Assembly: GCF_001552595.1 (NCBI RefSeq)
Contig: NZ_BCRM01000019.1
Coordinates: forward strand, 62,001 to 126,000
DNA: 64,000 nt
Reading direction: 5' to 3'
Origin: Rhodococcus erythropolis NBRC 15567
GTDB lineage: Bacteria > Actinomycetota > Actinomycetes > Mycobacteriales > Mycobacteriaceae
This document shows, piece after piece, positions 1-7,276 of the stretch (positions are counted from its first letter, which is position 1; every line of letters begins with the position of its first letter). The position numbers and the translations under genes are program-made. The notes under the pieces were generated by a model, which saw nothing but the letters and a program-made list of their open reading frames with translations, was not told where the DNA came from and did not search any database.

Positions 1-620
1 ACACCGTGACCGAGACACTCGACCGTCAACGCGAGGCGATAGTCACGACCATGGAGAATCTCGACGTGTTCGCCGGCGAGATCACGGCTCAGCGAGACGT
101 TCTCGGTGAGGCGTTGGAGACCCTTGATCCGGCCTTGGCGGAACTCAGCGCCCAACGCGTCGACCTGACCACCGCCCTCGATGCGGTCGGCAGGTTCGGG
201 GACGTCGGGACCGATCTGGTCGACCGGACCCGCGACGATTTGAAAGCCAATTTGAGCGCCTTGGAATCGACGCTGCAGAAGGTGGTCGAAACAGGACCGG
301 ACCTGATCAACAATTTGGGCAACCTGAGTACCTTCCCCTTCCCCCAGACGACCATCGACGACGGAATGCGCGGTGATTACACCAATTTGTGGGCGCTGAT
401 CGACCTCACGAGTAATCGCCTTCAGTCAGGTCTGGGCTTCGGTACTCCGTTCGGGGCGCCGCAAACTCCGGTGGAGAACGGAGTACTGGTCGATCCTTTG
501 ACCGCGCCTCTGAGTACCGGGCGGGCCGCCCCAAGTGACACCGGGCGGGCCGCCCCAAGTGACACCGGGCGGACCGACCCAAGTAGCACAGGGCGGACCG
601 CCCAGGACGGTGGACGATGA
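1..620 (+). CDS. MCE family protein, C-terminal part (probably MceE)
   Basis: The reading frame is already open at the window edge (codons from base 3) and stops at 618-620, so only the last ~205 residues are present. Mce proteins form the periplasmic shaft of lipid/sterol importers driven by YrbE permeases. The visible part is the helical region (long Leu/Asp/Thr-rich segment with coiled-coil character) followed by the RGDYxNLW-like segment typical of Mce proteins, then a low-complexity Pro/Ser/Thr/Gly tail made of repeats. It sits just before MceF and overlaps it by 4 bp (ATGA), so by the usual mceA-F order it is most likely MceE. The lipoprotein N-terminus that would settle this lies outside the window. 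Confidence 0.8.
   Translation, partial: TVTETLDRQREAIVTTMENLDVFAGEITAQRDVLGEALETLDPALAELSAQRVDLTTALDAVGRFGDVGTDLVDRTRDDLKANLSALESTLQKVVETGPDLINNLGNLSTFPFPQTTIDDGMRGDYTNLWALIDLTSNRLQSGLGFGTPFGAPQTPVENGVLVDPLTAPLSTGRAAPSDTGRAAPSDTGRTDPSSTGRTAQDGGR
516..605 (+). repeat. 24-bp tandem repeat in the Mce C-terminal tail
   Basis: About 3.7 copies of a 24-bp unit (starting accgggcgggccgccc) begin at 516, 540, 564 and 588. The first two copies are identical and the later ones diverge by a few bases. In frame they encode an 8-residue unit TGRAAPSD / TGRTDPSS, giving a flexible hydrophilic tail. Copy number is likely to vary between strains by slippage. Confidence 0.9.
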
Positions 621-1936
621 TTCTCACGAAGTTGGTGCGAAGGCAATTGACGATCTTCGCGATCCTGGCGGTGATAGGCATGAGCGCAGCGGCTATCTCG
701 TACCTGAGAGTTCCGACCATGCTCGGCATCGGGCGCTATTCGGTGACAGTCGAACTGCCCGACGCCGGCGGCCTGTATCGGAACGCGAACGTGACCTATC
801 GCGGCGACACCATCGGTCAGGTCAGGTCGGTGCGTCTCTCTCCGGGAGTGGTACGCGCCGAATTATCCTTGGAGAGTGCGGTTCCCGTTCCCTCCAGCGG
901 GCTCACAGTAGCGGTGCGAAGCGTGTCGGCAATCGGTGAGCAATACGTCGACATGCAACCGAGCACCGCGGACGGACCCTTTCTGGCCGACGGAGACGTG
1001 ATCGGCCCCGAAGCTGTCACGATCCCGACCGAGATCGGACCGGTCCTCGATCAGGCGCAGGCGATGCTCGCATCCGTACCGCAGGACAAGTTGCGATCGG
1101 TGATCGACGAGTCCGCGGCAGCTTTCGGAGGCAGGGGAGAGGATCTGGCTCGTCTGCTGGATTCGACCACTTCGTTCGTCGATCAGATGTCCGCTGCCAC
1201 AACGCCGGCTACGACGCTCGTACAGCAGTTGGATCCGCTCCTGCAGACACAGGTGGTGACGGGCGATCAGATTCGCCAGTGGGCGTCCAGTGTCGCTCAA
1301 CTCAGTGGACAGTTGGAGGTCGCCGACGGCTCCGTGCGCAATATCCTCGAGACCGGACCGGGCTTCGCGACTGAAGCCGACCTGCTGTTTCAAGGCCTCA
1401 AACCCACTTTGCCTGTGCTGCTTGCCAATTTCACCAGCACCGCTCAGGTGGCTTTGACGTACAACGCCGGGTTGGAACAGGTGCTCGTCATCTTGCCGCC
1501 ACTGGTCGCGGCACAGGAAACCGTCGTACAACGCGGGCAGGTGGACGGCGCCGCGAACGTCAACTTCCATCTCCAAGCGCAGGACCCTGCGGCGTGCTCG
1601 ACCGGTTACCTTCCTGCCGATCAGCGACGGGACCCGACCCAGACGAGTGTGCCGGACACCCCGGCTGATCTGTACTGCAAAGTGCCACAGAACTCGGTCT
1701 TCGCCGTTCGTGGATCTCGGAACATTCCCTGCATGGAGGTACCGGGCAAACGAGCACCGAGCCCGGAGATCTGCCGGAGCCCCGAAGCGTACGTGCCGTC
1801 GGGGACCAATGCGCCCGGCGAGTTGTACACCGGGCCTGACGGAGTCGACTATCAACACACGGAGTTGGCTCCGGCTGACTCCGGTCCGGGGGAGGGTGAG
1901 CCGTGGCAACAGTTGCTGACGCCGACGAATCGCTGA
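617..1936 (+). CDS. MCE family protein MceF
   Basis: This 439-residue Mce protein has one N-terminal membrane helix (about residues 10-32), the MlaD/Mce domain (about 38-115, containing YRGDTIGQV and IGEQYVDM motifs) and the long helical Mce region after it. It would form one strand of the hexameric Mce tunnel carrying lipids or sterols from the mycomembrane to the YrbE permease. The ATG overlaps the preceding stop (ATGA). It is the last true Mce subunit, followed by two Mce-associated proteins, which fits MceF. The C-terminal ~120 residues contain four Cys residues and a Pro/Gly-rich end. Substrate cannot be read from the sequence; the nearby kstD hints at steroids. Confidence 0.88.
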   Translation: MILTKLVRRQLTIFAILAVIGMSAAAISYLRVPTMLGIGRYSVTVELPDAGGLYRNANVTYRGDTIGQVRSVRLSPGVVRAELSLESAVPVPSSGLTVAVRSVSAIGEQYVDMQPSTADGPFLADGDVIGPEAVTIPTEIGPVLDQAQAMLASVPQDKLRSVIDESAAAFGGRGEDLARLLDSTTSFVDQMSAATTPATTLVQQLDPLLQTQVVTGDQIRQWASSVAQLSGQLEVADGSVRNILETGPGFATEADLLFQGLKPTLPVLLANFTSTAQVALTYNAGLEQVLVILPPLVAAQETVVQRGQVDGAANVNFHLQAQDPAACSTGYLPADQRRDPTQTSVPDTPADLYCKVPQNSVFAVRGSRNIPCMEVPGKRAPSPEICRSPEAYVPSGTNAPGELYTGPDGVDYQHTELAPADSGPGEGEPWQQLLTPTNR

Positions 1937-2439
1937 GAGGTGAGGTGCTGGATCCGGTCCGAGGGAAGCGCGGTGTACTCACTGCCCTGGTCTGGATTGC
2001 ACTCGCGGCTCTGAGCGTCGTTGTCGTCTTCGGTTGTCTGGCAGTTCGATCGGACCGCGCGCGAGAGTCCCAGCGTCAAGGGTTCGTCGACGGTGCTGTC
2101 GCAGGAACCCTTGCTCTGATCGACGTTCACTCTGCCACGCTCGACGAGGATCTCGCGGAGCTGAAGTCGCTGACTACGGGAACTTTTGCAGACGAACTGA
2201 AGTCCGGTGAATCTGCGTTCGTCGCATCGATCCGTGATTTCGCCGTCGATTCCGACGGTGATGTCGACACCGCAGCCCTGGCATCGGAATCCGGAACCTC
2301 GGGGGTGGTACTGATCGCGGCATCGGCTCAGGTCGGCAATTCGGCGGGAGAGTCTTCGGCGCGAACCTACCGTCTTCGCGTCGGTGTCGAAGAGGTCGAC
2401 GGTCGGGTACTGATGTCGAGTGTGGAGTTCGTCCCGTGA
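1903..2439 (+). CDS. Mce-associated membrane protein
   Basis: This 178-residue protein has a short cytoplasmic N-terminus, a single membrane helix (about residues 26-47, LVWIALAALSVVVVFGCLAV) and a periplasmic SnoaL/NTF2-like domain, as in the Mam proteins encoded after mceF in actinomycete mce operons. Such proteins stabilise or accessorise the Mce complex. The start lies 34 bp inside mceF and the stop overlaps the next start by 4 bp, so translation is almost certainly coupled. Family assignment rests on architecture and position more than on motif identity. Confidence 0.8.
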   Translation: MATVADADESLRGEVLDPVRGKRGVLTALVWIALAALSVVVVFGCLAVRSDRARESQRQGFVDGAVAGTLALIDVHSATLDEDLAELKSLTTGTFADELKSGESAFVASIRDFAVDSDGDVDTAALASESGTSGVVLIAASAQVGNSAGESSARTYRLRVGVEEVDGRVLMSSVEFVP

Positions 2440-2903
2440 AGCGCGCGGTCTTGGCGTTTGCAGCGCTGATCTTGGTGGGAATCGGCGGGACTCTGCTCTG
2501 GAGTCACCACCGTTCGGCAGCCGCTGAAACCGCACGTGTCGAGGTGATCGGTGTGGCGCCGATGCTCGTCGAGAATCTCTTGAGCTACAACAGCGACACG
2601 GTGGACGAGGATCTTGCACATGCTGCCGAGGGCGCAAGTGGAACATTTCAGGACCGCTTCGCTGAATTCGGATCGAAAACCGTTGCACCCCAGTCGAAGG
2701 AGCAAGGAATCAGCACGAAGGCGCGAGTAGTCGACGTCGGAGTGCTCTCCGCTGCTGCAGACCGAGCGGAATTGCTCCTGTTCGTCGATCAGATCACGAC
2801 GAGTATCGCGCGGCCGGCACCAGCGTCGACGTCGAGCCGAGTCGAGGTGACACTCGATCGAGTCGACGGCACATGGCTGGTGAGTGCCATGACCCCCGTC
2901 TAG
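2436..2903 (+). CDS. Mce-associated protein (second)
   Basis: This 155-residue protein begins with a signal-anchor (about residues 4-22, VLAFAALILVGIGGTLLW) followed by a periplasmic domain resembling that of the previous gene. Both contain a T/SVDEDLA-like segment near the start of the domain (ATLDEDLAEL and DTVDEDLAHA), which suggests they are paralogues. ATG overlaps the previous stop by 4 bp, placing it as the last gene of the mce operon. Its stop overlaps the convergent TetR gene by 4 bp, with no room for a separate terminator. Confidence 0.78.
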   Translation: MKRAVLAFAALILVGIGGTLLWSHHRSAAAETARVEVIGVAPMLVENLLSYNSDTVDEDLAHAAEGASGTFQDRFAEFGSKTVAPQSKEQGISTKARVVDVGVLSAAADRAELLLFVDQITTSIARPAPASTSSRVEVTLDRVDGTWLVSAMTPV

Positions 2904-3490
2904 TGAAGGTTGTCGCGGCCCGCCATGATCAGCCTGGCAGTGACTTCGAGCCGGTCTGCGATCTGCGAATAGGACTCGTAACCCATGCCGGCTCGGACAA
3001 GCGCTCCGGACCAGGAGATTTCGAGTGCTTCGAGTACGTCGGGATCGTATGACGGCCCCAGCGCCTCGATGAGCCGCTCGCGGATGTTCTTGCCGATACG
3101 TCCCCGAAGGTGTTCGACGTCGGGATCGTTGCCCATCATCGCCGTGGTCACGGCCGCGGCCAGCTCCGGTTCGTCGGAAACGAGGAGTGCGACGCTTCGA
3201 AGGACCGAGCAGACCTGCGCTTCTCGTTCCGCCTCGGGGGAGGGCTCGTGAGGTACCGCGTCGAGTCGGCGCCAGAACAGTTCTGCCACAAGGTGACTCT
3301 TGGACGAAAAATAGGTGTATGCCGTGGCTGCGGCGACACCGGCTTCCGCTGCCACCATTCGCACAGTCAGATCGGCAAACCCTTTGTCGCGCAGGACCGT
3401 GATCGCTGCCGCGGTCAATCGATCGACGGTTTCGGCTTGCTGCTGTGTGAGCCGTCGACGAGTGGACTCGAACTTGGTCTTACCAGACAT
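2900..3490 (-). CDS. TetR-family transcriptional regulator
   Basis: The 196-residue protein has an N-terminal TetR helix-turn-helix (about residues 20-65: DLTVRMVAAEAGVAAATAYTYF recognition region) and a helical ligand/dimer domain. The ATG at 3490 is chosen; a GTG at 3502 would add four residues and would run through a 12-bp inverted repeat that is better placed as an operator. It converges on the mce operon and is divergent from kstD, so it is a plausible local regulator of steroid genes, comparable to the TetR genes found beside kstD in Rhodococcus. Ligand and targets are inferred only. Confidence 0.85.
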   Translation of the reverse strand: MSGKTKFESTRRRLTQQQAETVDRLTAAAITVLRDKGFADLTVRMVAAEAGVAAATAYTYFSSKSHLVAELFWRRLDAVPHEPSPEAEREAQVCSVLRSVALLVSDEPELAAAVTTAMMGNDPDVEHLRGRIGKNIRERLIEALGPSYDPDVLEALEISWSGALVRAGMGYESYSQIADRLEVTARLIMAGRDNLH

Positions 3491-3502
3491 GTGTCCAGAC
3501 AC
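3491..3502. promoter_or_regulatory. Small inverted repeat at the TetR gene start
   Basis: GTGTC-CA-GACAC, 5-bp perfect arms with a 2-bp spacer, directly abuts the ATG of the TetR gene in the intergenic region shared with kstD. Position suits autoregulation, but arms this short can arise by chance. Confidence 0.35.
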
Positions 3503-3549
3503 TACGGGATCAGACCCGTGCGAGCAAAGTGTGCGCTATCGCCGCTCGT

Positions 3550-3588
3550 TCTCGCTCCCGCTCGGCGTCATGTCTCGCTCCCGCTCGG
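3550..3588. repeat. 16-bp direct repeat in the TetR-kstD intergenic region
   Basis: tctcgctcccgctcgg occurs at 3550-3565 and again at 3573-3588, a 23-bp step (about two helical turns). It could be a pair of protein-binding sites on the same DNA face or a simple duplication. The rest of 3503-3686 holds the KstR-like box and the kstD promoter area. Confidence 0.6.
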
Positions 3589-3643
3589 TGGGACAGAATT
3601 TCGATCCCCCGCGATCGCTAAGTCCATGTGTTAGAACGATTTC

Positions 3644-3657
3644 TAGAACACGTTCGG
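3644..3657. promoter_or_regulatory. KstR-type operator upstream of kstD
   Basis: TAGAACACGTTCGG matches the known KstR/KstR-like palindrome TnnAACnnGTTnnA at all core positions and misses only the last A. It lies 29 bp before the kstD start, where a bound repressor would block transcription. An additional AGAA-CGAT-TTCT inverted repeat lies directly upstream (3633-3644). Confidence 0.65.
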
Positions 3658-3686
3658 AAATGTGCCCAGGATCGGAGAGGCTGATT

Positions 3687-5225
3687 ATGACGAAGTGGGA
3701 CGAGACATGCGACGTACTCGCTGTGGGATCGGGCGGCGGACTCGCCGGCGCGTACACGGCAGCACGCGAAGGCCTCGACGTCATTGTGATCGAAGCGACC
3801 GACAAGTACGGCGGAACAACGGCGTACTCGGGCGGCGGCGGAATGTGGTTCCCGTGCAACGCCGTTCTTCGCCGGGGCGGGGACGACGACACCATCGAAG
3901 ACGCGCTGGAGTACTACCGTTCGGTGGTGGGTGATCGGACACCTGCCGACGTCCAGGAGGCATACGTTCGAGGCGGCGCCGGGCTGATCGACTATCTCGA
4001 AGAGGACTCGAATTTCGAGTTCCAGATACTGCCGTGGCCCGACTACTTCGGGGAAAAACCCAAGGCTCGCGCGAGCGGTCGACACATCGTTCCCAAACCG
4101 ATGAACGCTAAGAAGCTTGGTGTGCTTCGTGATTCACTTCGATCGCCGCTCGCGACGGAGCGGTTGGGAGAAGAGTTGCCGGCGTACCTCGTCGGCGGGC
4201 AGTCGTTGATCGGTCGATTCTTGCTGGCACTTTCGACATTCGCCAACGCCGCCATGCACCTGAACACCACTCTCGAAGAATTGGTCGTCGAGGACGGATC
4301 GGTCGTCGGCGCGGTCGTCGAACAAGGTGGTCGACGTCGAACCATCCGAGCCCGCAGAGGAGTGATTCTGGCCGCGGGCGGATTCGAACAGAACGAGACC
4401 CTGCGAGCCGAATTCGGTGTTCCCGGCTCTGCGCTCGACACGATGGGTTGTCCCGGCAATCTCGGCAAGGCGCATCAGGCGGCTATCGCCGTGGGCGCCG
4501 ATACCGACCTCATGGGGGAGGCCTGGTGGTCGCCGGGGCTCACCCATCCGGATGGCCGCTCCGCGTTTGCGCTGTGGTTCACCGGCGGAATCTTCGTGGA
4601 CGACAACGGTCGTCGATTCGTCAACGAGTCTGCGCCGTACGACCGCTTGGGTCGCTCCGTCATAGAACACATGCGGGCACGAAAAGTAACCACACCGTAT
4701 TGGATGATCTACGACAACAGGGAAGGTGCAGTGCCGCCGGTGAAGGCGCCCAACGTGCCCATGGCGCAAACGGAGCAGTATGTGGATGCGGGGTTGTGGA
4801 AGAGTGCCCAGACGCTCGAAGACCTCGCCGCCCAGATCGATGTTCCCGCAGCGGAACTGGTGCAGACCGTGAAGCGATTCAACGAGTCTGCGGCGACCGG
4901 CGTCGACACGGACTTCGGCCGAGGAGACACTGCGTACGACCGTGCCTTTTCGGAGGGGGCTTCACCGCTCGTACCGATCGACCAAGGACCGTTTCACGCG
5001 GCCGCTTTCGGTATCTCCGACCTCGGGACCAAAGGTGGTCTACGTACCGACGCAACCGGGCGGGTGCTCAAAGCCGACGGTACGGCGATTGCCGGGTTGT
5101 ACGCGGCGGGGAACACGATGGCAGCGGCCAGCGGGACTACGTATCCCGGAGGTGGAAACCCGATCGGAGCGAGCATGCTGTTCAGTCACCTGGCTGCACT
5201 CGACCTCACGAAGCCGCCGTCGTAA
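3687..5225 (+). CDS. kstD: 3-ketosteroid delta1-dehydrogenase
   Basis: This FAD enzyme introduces the C1-C2 double bond into 3-ketosteroids in sterol/androstenedione breakdown. The 512-residue product has the N-terminal dinucleotide fold (VGSGGGLAGAY, residues 13-23), the TTAYSGGGGMW segment, and the active-site residues expected from the structurally studied R. erythropolis SQ1 enzyme: Tyr120 in PDYFG, Tyr318 in NESAPYDR, Tyr486 and Gly490 in TTYPGGGNPIG. Start ATG is preceded by ggagagg at 3674-3680; upstream in-frame codons run through the operator and are rejected. Rhodococci carry several kstD paralogues, and which one this is cannot be decided here. Confidence 0.92.
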   Translation: MTKWDETCDVLAVGSGGGLAGAYTAAREGLDVIVIEATDKYGGTTAYSGGGGMWFPCNAVLRRGGDDDTIEDALEYYRSVVGDRTPADVQEAYVRGGAGLIDYLEEDSNFEFQILPWPDYFGEKPKARASGRHIVPKPMNAKKLGVLRDSLRSPLATERLGEELPAYLVGGQSLIGRFLLALSTFANAAMHLNTTLEELVVEDGSVVGAVVEQGGRRRTIRARRGVILAAGGFEQNETLRAEFGVPGSALDTMGCPGNLGKAHQAAIAVGADTDLMGEAWWSPGLTHPDGRSAFALWFTGGIFVDDNGRRFVNESAPYDRLGRSVIEHMRARKVTTPYWMIYDNREGAVPPVKAPNVPMAQTEQYVDAGLWKSAQTLEDLAAQIDVPAAELVQTVKRFNESAATGVDTDFGRGDTAYDRAFSEGASPLVPIDQGPFHAAAFGISDLGTKGGLRTDATGRVLKADGTAIAGLYAAGNTMAAASGTTYPGGGNPIGASMLFSHLAALDLTKPPS

Positions 5226-5254
5226 GGATCGGGCCGCTCGTGTCGGGAAAGGGG

Positions 5255-5764
5255 TCAGGCCTTGCCGAGTCCGGCGGCGATTCCCTTGTCCAGTTGGCTG
5301 AGCATTGCAGTCCCCAAGGACGAAAGCTGGGCGACCTGGCGATCATCGAGGCCCTCGAAGAGGAGACCTTGAACCGAGGCGACGTGTGGCGGCGCGGCCG
5401 CGACGACCTTTGTCATTCCTTCGTCGGTGAGTACTGCGTTGGAGCCGCGGCTGCCGCGAATGACTTCCCGTTTCACCCAGCCGGCTTTCTCCATCTTCGT
5501 GACGACGTGCGAGAGGCGGGACAGGGAAGCGTTCGCGCGCTGGGCCAGTACCGACAACTGGAGCTTGTGGTCGGGGGCGTCCGAGAGTGCGGCGAGCACG
5601 AAGTATTCGAAGTGGGTGAGTGCCGAATCGCGTTGCAGTTGAGTGTCGAGTGCGGCAGGCAACCGTGTCACGAGAGCGATCAGTGTCAGCCAGGCTTCCT
5701 GCTGCTCGGCTGTGAGCCACTTCGTCTGAGACTGCGCGTCGGGCTGCGCGGTCGGTTCACTCAT
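5255..5764 (-). CDS. MarR-family transcriptional regulator
   Basis: The 169-residue protein has the MarR winged-helix core (LSVLAQRANASLSRLSHVVTKMEKAGWVKRE, given as key region about residues 70-100) followed by the wing and C-terminal dimer helices. ATG 5764 is chosen because GAAGGAGA sits 7 bp upstream; a further nine in-frame residues upstream lack such a site. It is divergent from the LigB-type dioxygenase gene and a 14-bp inverted repeat lies between them, a common arrangement for MarR repressors controlling a detoxification or aromatic-ring enzyme. The inducer is unknown. Confidence 0.85.
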   Translation of the reverse strand: MSEPTAQPDAQSQTKWLTAEQQEAWLTLIALVTRLPAALDTQLQRDSALTHFEYFVLAALSDAPDHKLQLSVLAQRANASLSRLSHVVTKMEKAGWVKREVIRGSRGSNAVLTDEGMTKVVAAAPPHVASVQGLLFEGLDDRQVAQLSSLGTAMLSQLDKGIAAGLGKA

Positions 5765-5893
5765 CGGTGACTTCTCCTTCGGGTCGAGCATTCTTCGTGC
5801 ACGGAGCGTGCTGGTGTACAGCGTCTCAGACGCATGTCCAGAAGAATATTGCGGGGAATAGTTGCGGGACGCAAGTGTTGAGTCCTATATTAG

Positions 5894-5907
5894 GTTGAAC
5901 CTTCAAC
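5894..5907. promoter_or_regulatory. MarR-type operator
   Basis: GTTGAA-CC-TTCAAC is a perfect 6-bp inverted repeat with 2-bp spacer, the shape of many MarR-family sites. It lies 31 bp before the dioxygenase ATG and 130 bp before the MarR start. Confidence 0.65.
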
Positions 5908-5938
5908 TTACGACGAATGTCTATCCCGAGGAGCCCAT

Positions 5939-6721
5939 ATGTCCACCACAACCATGCCTGCGCTGTATCTCAGCCACGGTGCTCCGCCGCTGGTGGACAG
6001 CGCGTTGTGGGTCGACCAATTGGGGGCGTGGGCCGGTGATCTTCCGCGGCCGACGGCAATCCTCGTCGTCTCGGCGCACTGGGAATCAGCACCGCTGACG
6101 ATCGGTTCGACGACCACGGGCAGCCCGCTCATCTATGACTTCGGTGGTTTTCCCGAGAGGTTCTACCGCGCGAAGTACAACTCTCCCGGCGCTCCGGAAC
6201 TCGCCGCTCAGGTTGCCGCGTTGATGCCGGACAACGAACGAGTGGTTCAGCAGCCGAATCGAGGACTCGATCACGGTGCCTACGTGCCGCTCACGGTGAT
6301 GTACCCGGACGCAGACATCCCAGTACTGCAAATTTCGCTGCCAACCCTCGATCCCGAGCGTTTGATCCATCTCGGAGAACGCCTACGGCCACTCCGTGAG
6401 CAAGGTGTACTGATCGTGGGATCCGGATTCACCACGCACGGTCTGCCGTTCCTGCGTGATCCGTCACCGGAGGCGCAGGCCCCGGGATGGTCGGCGGAAT
6501 TCGACGCGTGGGCAGGGGAGAGGTTCGCTGCCGGAGACGTCGATTCGTTGATCGACTTCCGCGCCCAAGCTCCCGGGATGCCGTACGCGCATCCGACCAT
6601 CGAGCACTTCGCCCCGTTGTTCGTCACGCTCGGTGCGTCGTCCGATCCGGAGCAGGTGCCCACCCAGGTGATCGACGGATTCTGGATGGGACTTGCGAAG
6701 CGCTCGATTCAGGTCGCCTAG
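5939..6721 (+). CDS. LigB/DODA-type extradiol ring-cleavage dioxygenase
   Basis: The 260-residue protein belongs to the class III extradiol dioxygenase (YgiD/DODA) family, which uses Zn or Fe to cleave catechol-like substrates. Conserved histidines are visible: His13 (LSHGAPP), His47 (SAHWES), His112 (LDHGAYVPL), His167 (TTHGLPF) and the HPTIEH motif with His218/His223. Length is normal for the family. gaggag lies 5 bp before the ATG. Its divergent MarR neighbour and the operator between them suggest induction by an aromatic or quinone compound. Exact substrate cannot be inferred. Confidence 0.88.
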   Translation: MSTTTMPALYLSHGAPPLVDSALWVDQLGAWAGDLPRPTAILVVSAHWESAPLTIGSTTTGSPLIYDFGGFPERFYRAKYNSPGAPELAAQVAALMPDNERVVQQPNRGLDHGAYVPLTVMYPDADIPVLQISLPTLDPERLIHLGERLRPLREQGVLIVGSGFTTHGLPFLRDPSPEAQAPGWSAEFDAWAGERFAAGDVDSLIDFRAQAPGMPYAHPTIEHFAPLFVTLGASSDPEQVPTQVIDGFWMGLAKRSIQVA

Positions 6722-6760
6722 AGAATCAGGTTGCTCAGAGAATCATTTCGCCCAGGTGAG

Positions 6761-7219
6761 TCAGCTTCGATTGCGAAGGAACTCGAGTGCCTGGTCGCCG
6801 TGCGTGTTGGCGCGAAGTTCACTCGAGATGACTTTGAGAACGGTGCGGTCGGTGTCGATCACGAAGGTCGAGCGTTTGACCGGAGCCAGCTTGCCCAGGA
6901 GTCCGCGCTTGACGCCGAACTGTTCGGCTACCTTGCCGTCGGTGTCGGCGAGCAGGGGGTAGTCGAAGGATTGTGCGGTGGCAAAGGTGGACTGAGCTTC
7001 GACCGTATCGGTGCTGATACCTGCCCGCGAAGCGCCCACCGCGGCGAATTCGCTGCCCAGGTCACGGAAGTGGCACGCCTCGGCGGTGCACACCGGCGTC
7101 GAGGCTGCCGGGTAGAAGAAGAGGACCAAGGGGCCGTTCGCGAGCAGGCTCGTCAGCGAGCGCGGAGTTCCGTCCTGGTCGGGCAGCGAGAAATCGGGGG
7201 CGAGTTGGCCTGGTTTCAT
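6761..7219 (-). CDS. Peroxiredoxin, PrxQ/BCP type
   Basis: This 152-residue thiol peroxidase reduces hydroperoxides using thioredoxin. The peroxidatic Cys44 lies in [15 protein letters not shown] with the resolving Cys49 five residues later, the PrxQ arrangement. The ATG at 7219 is the one that begins the fold ([10 protein letters not shown]); longer in-frame extensions overlap trpE antisense and are rejected. TAACCT lies 7 bp upstream on the same strand, so the mRNA may be leaderless. Orthologous position to Rv1608c (bcpB), divergent from trpE. Confidence 0.9.
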   Translation of the reverse strand: MKPGQLAPDFSLPDQDGTPRSLTSLLANGPLVLFFYPAASTPVCTAEACHFRDLGSEFAAVGASRAGISTDTVEAQSTFATAQSFDYPLLADTDGKVAEQFGVKRGLLGKLAPVKRSTFVIDTDRTVLKVISSELRANTHGDQALEFLRNRS

Positions 7220-7264
7220 TCGGCCGAGGTTACCCGCGCACGACGACCGTGTGGGGGAGCCTGG

Positions 7265-7276
7265 GATGATGGAGGC
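7265..7276 (+). promoter_or_regulatory. Leaderless-type promoter of trpE
   Basis: GATGAT (7265-7270) matches TATAAT at four of six positions and is followed by exactly 6 bp before ATG 7277. The ggagg at 7271-7275 is only 1 bp from the ATG, too close for ribosome binding, so a transcript starting at or near the ATG is more likely. Confidence 0.45.

Noticed and set aside
3315-3686. A longer kstD start 372 bp upstream.
   Set aside because: The extension overlaps the TetR gene and the KstR-type box; the protein fold begins at ATG 3687 with a ribosome site.
6731-7276. A trpE start about 540 bp further upstream.
   Set aside because: It runs antisense through the peroxiredoxin gene; TrpE homology starts at 7277.
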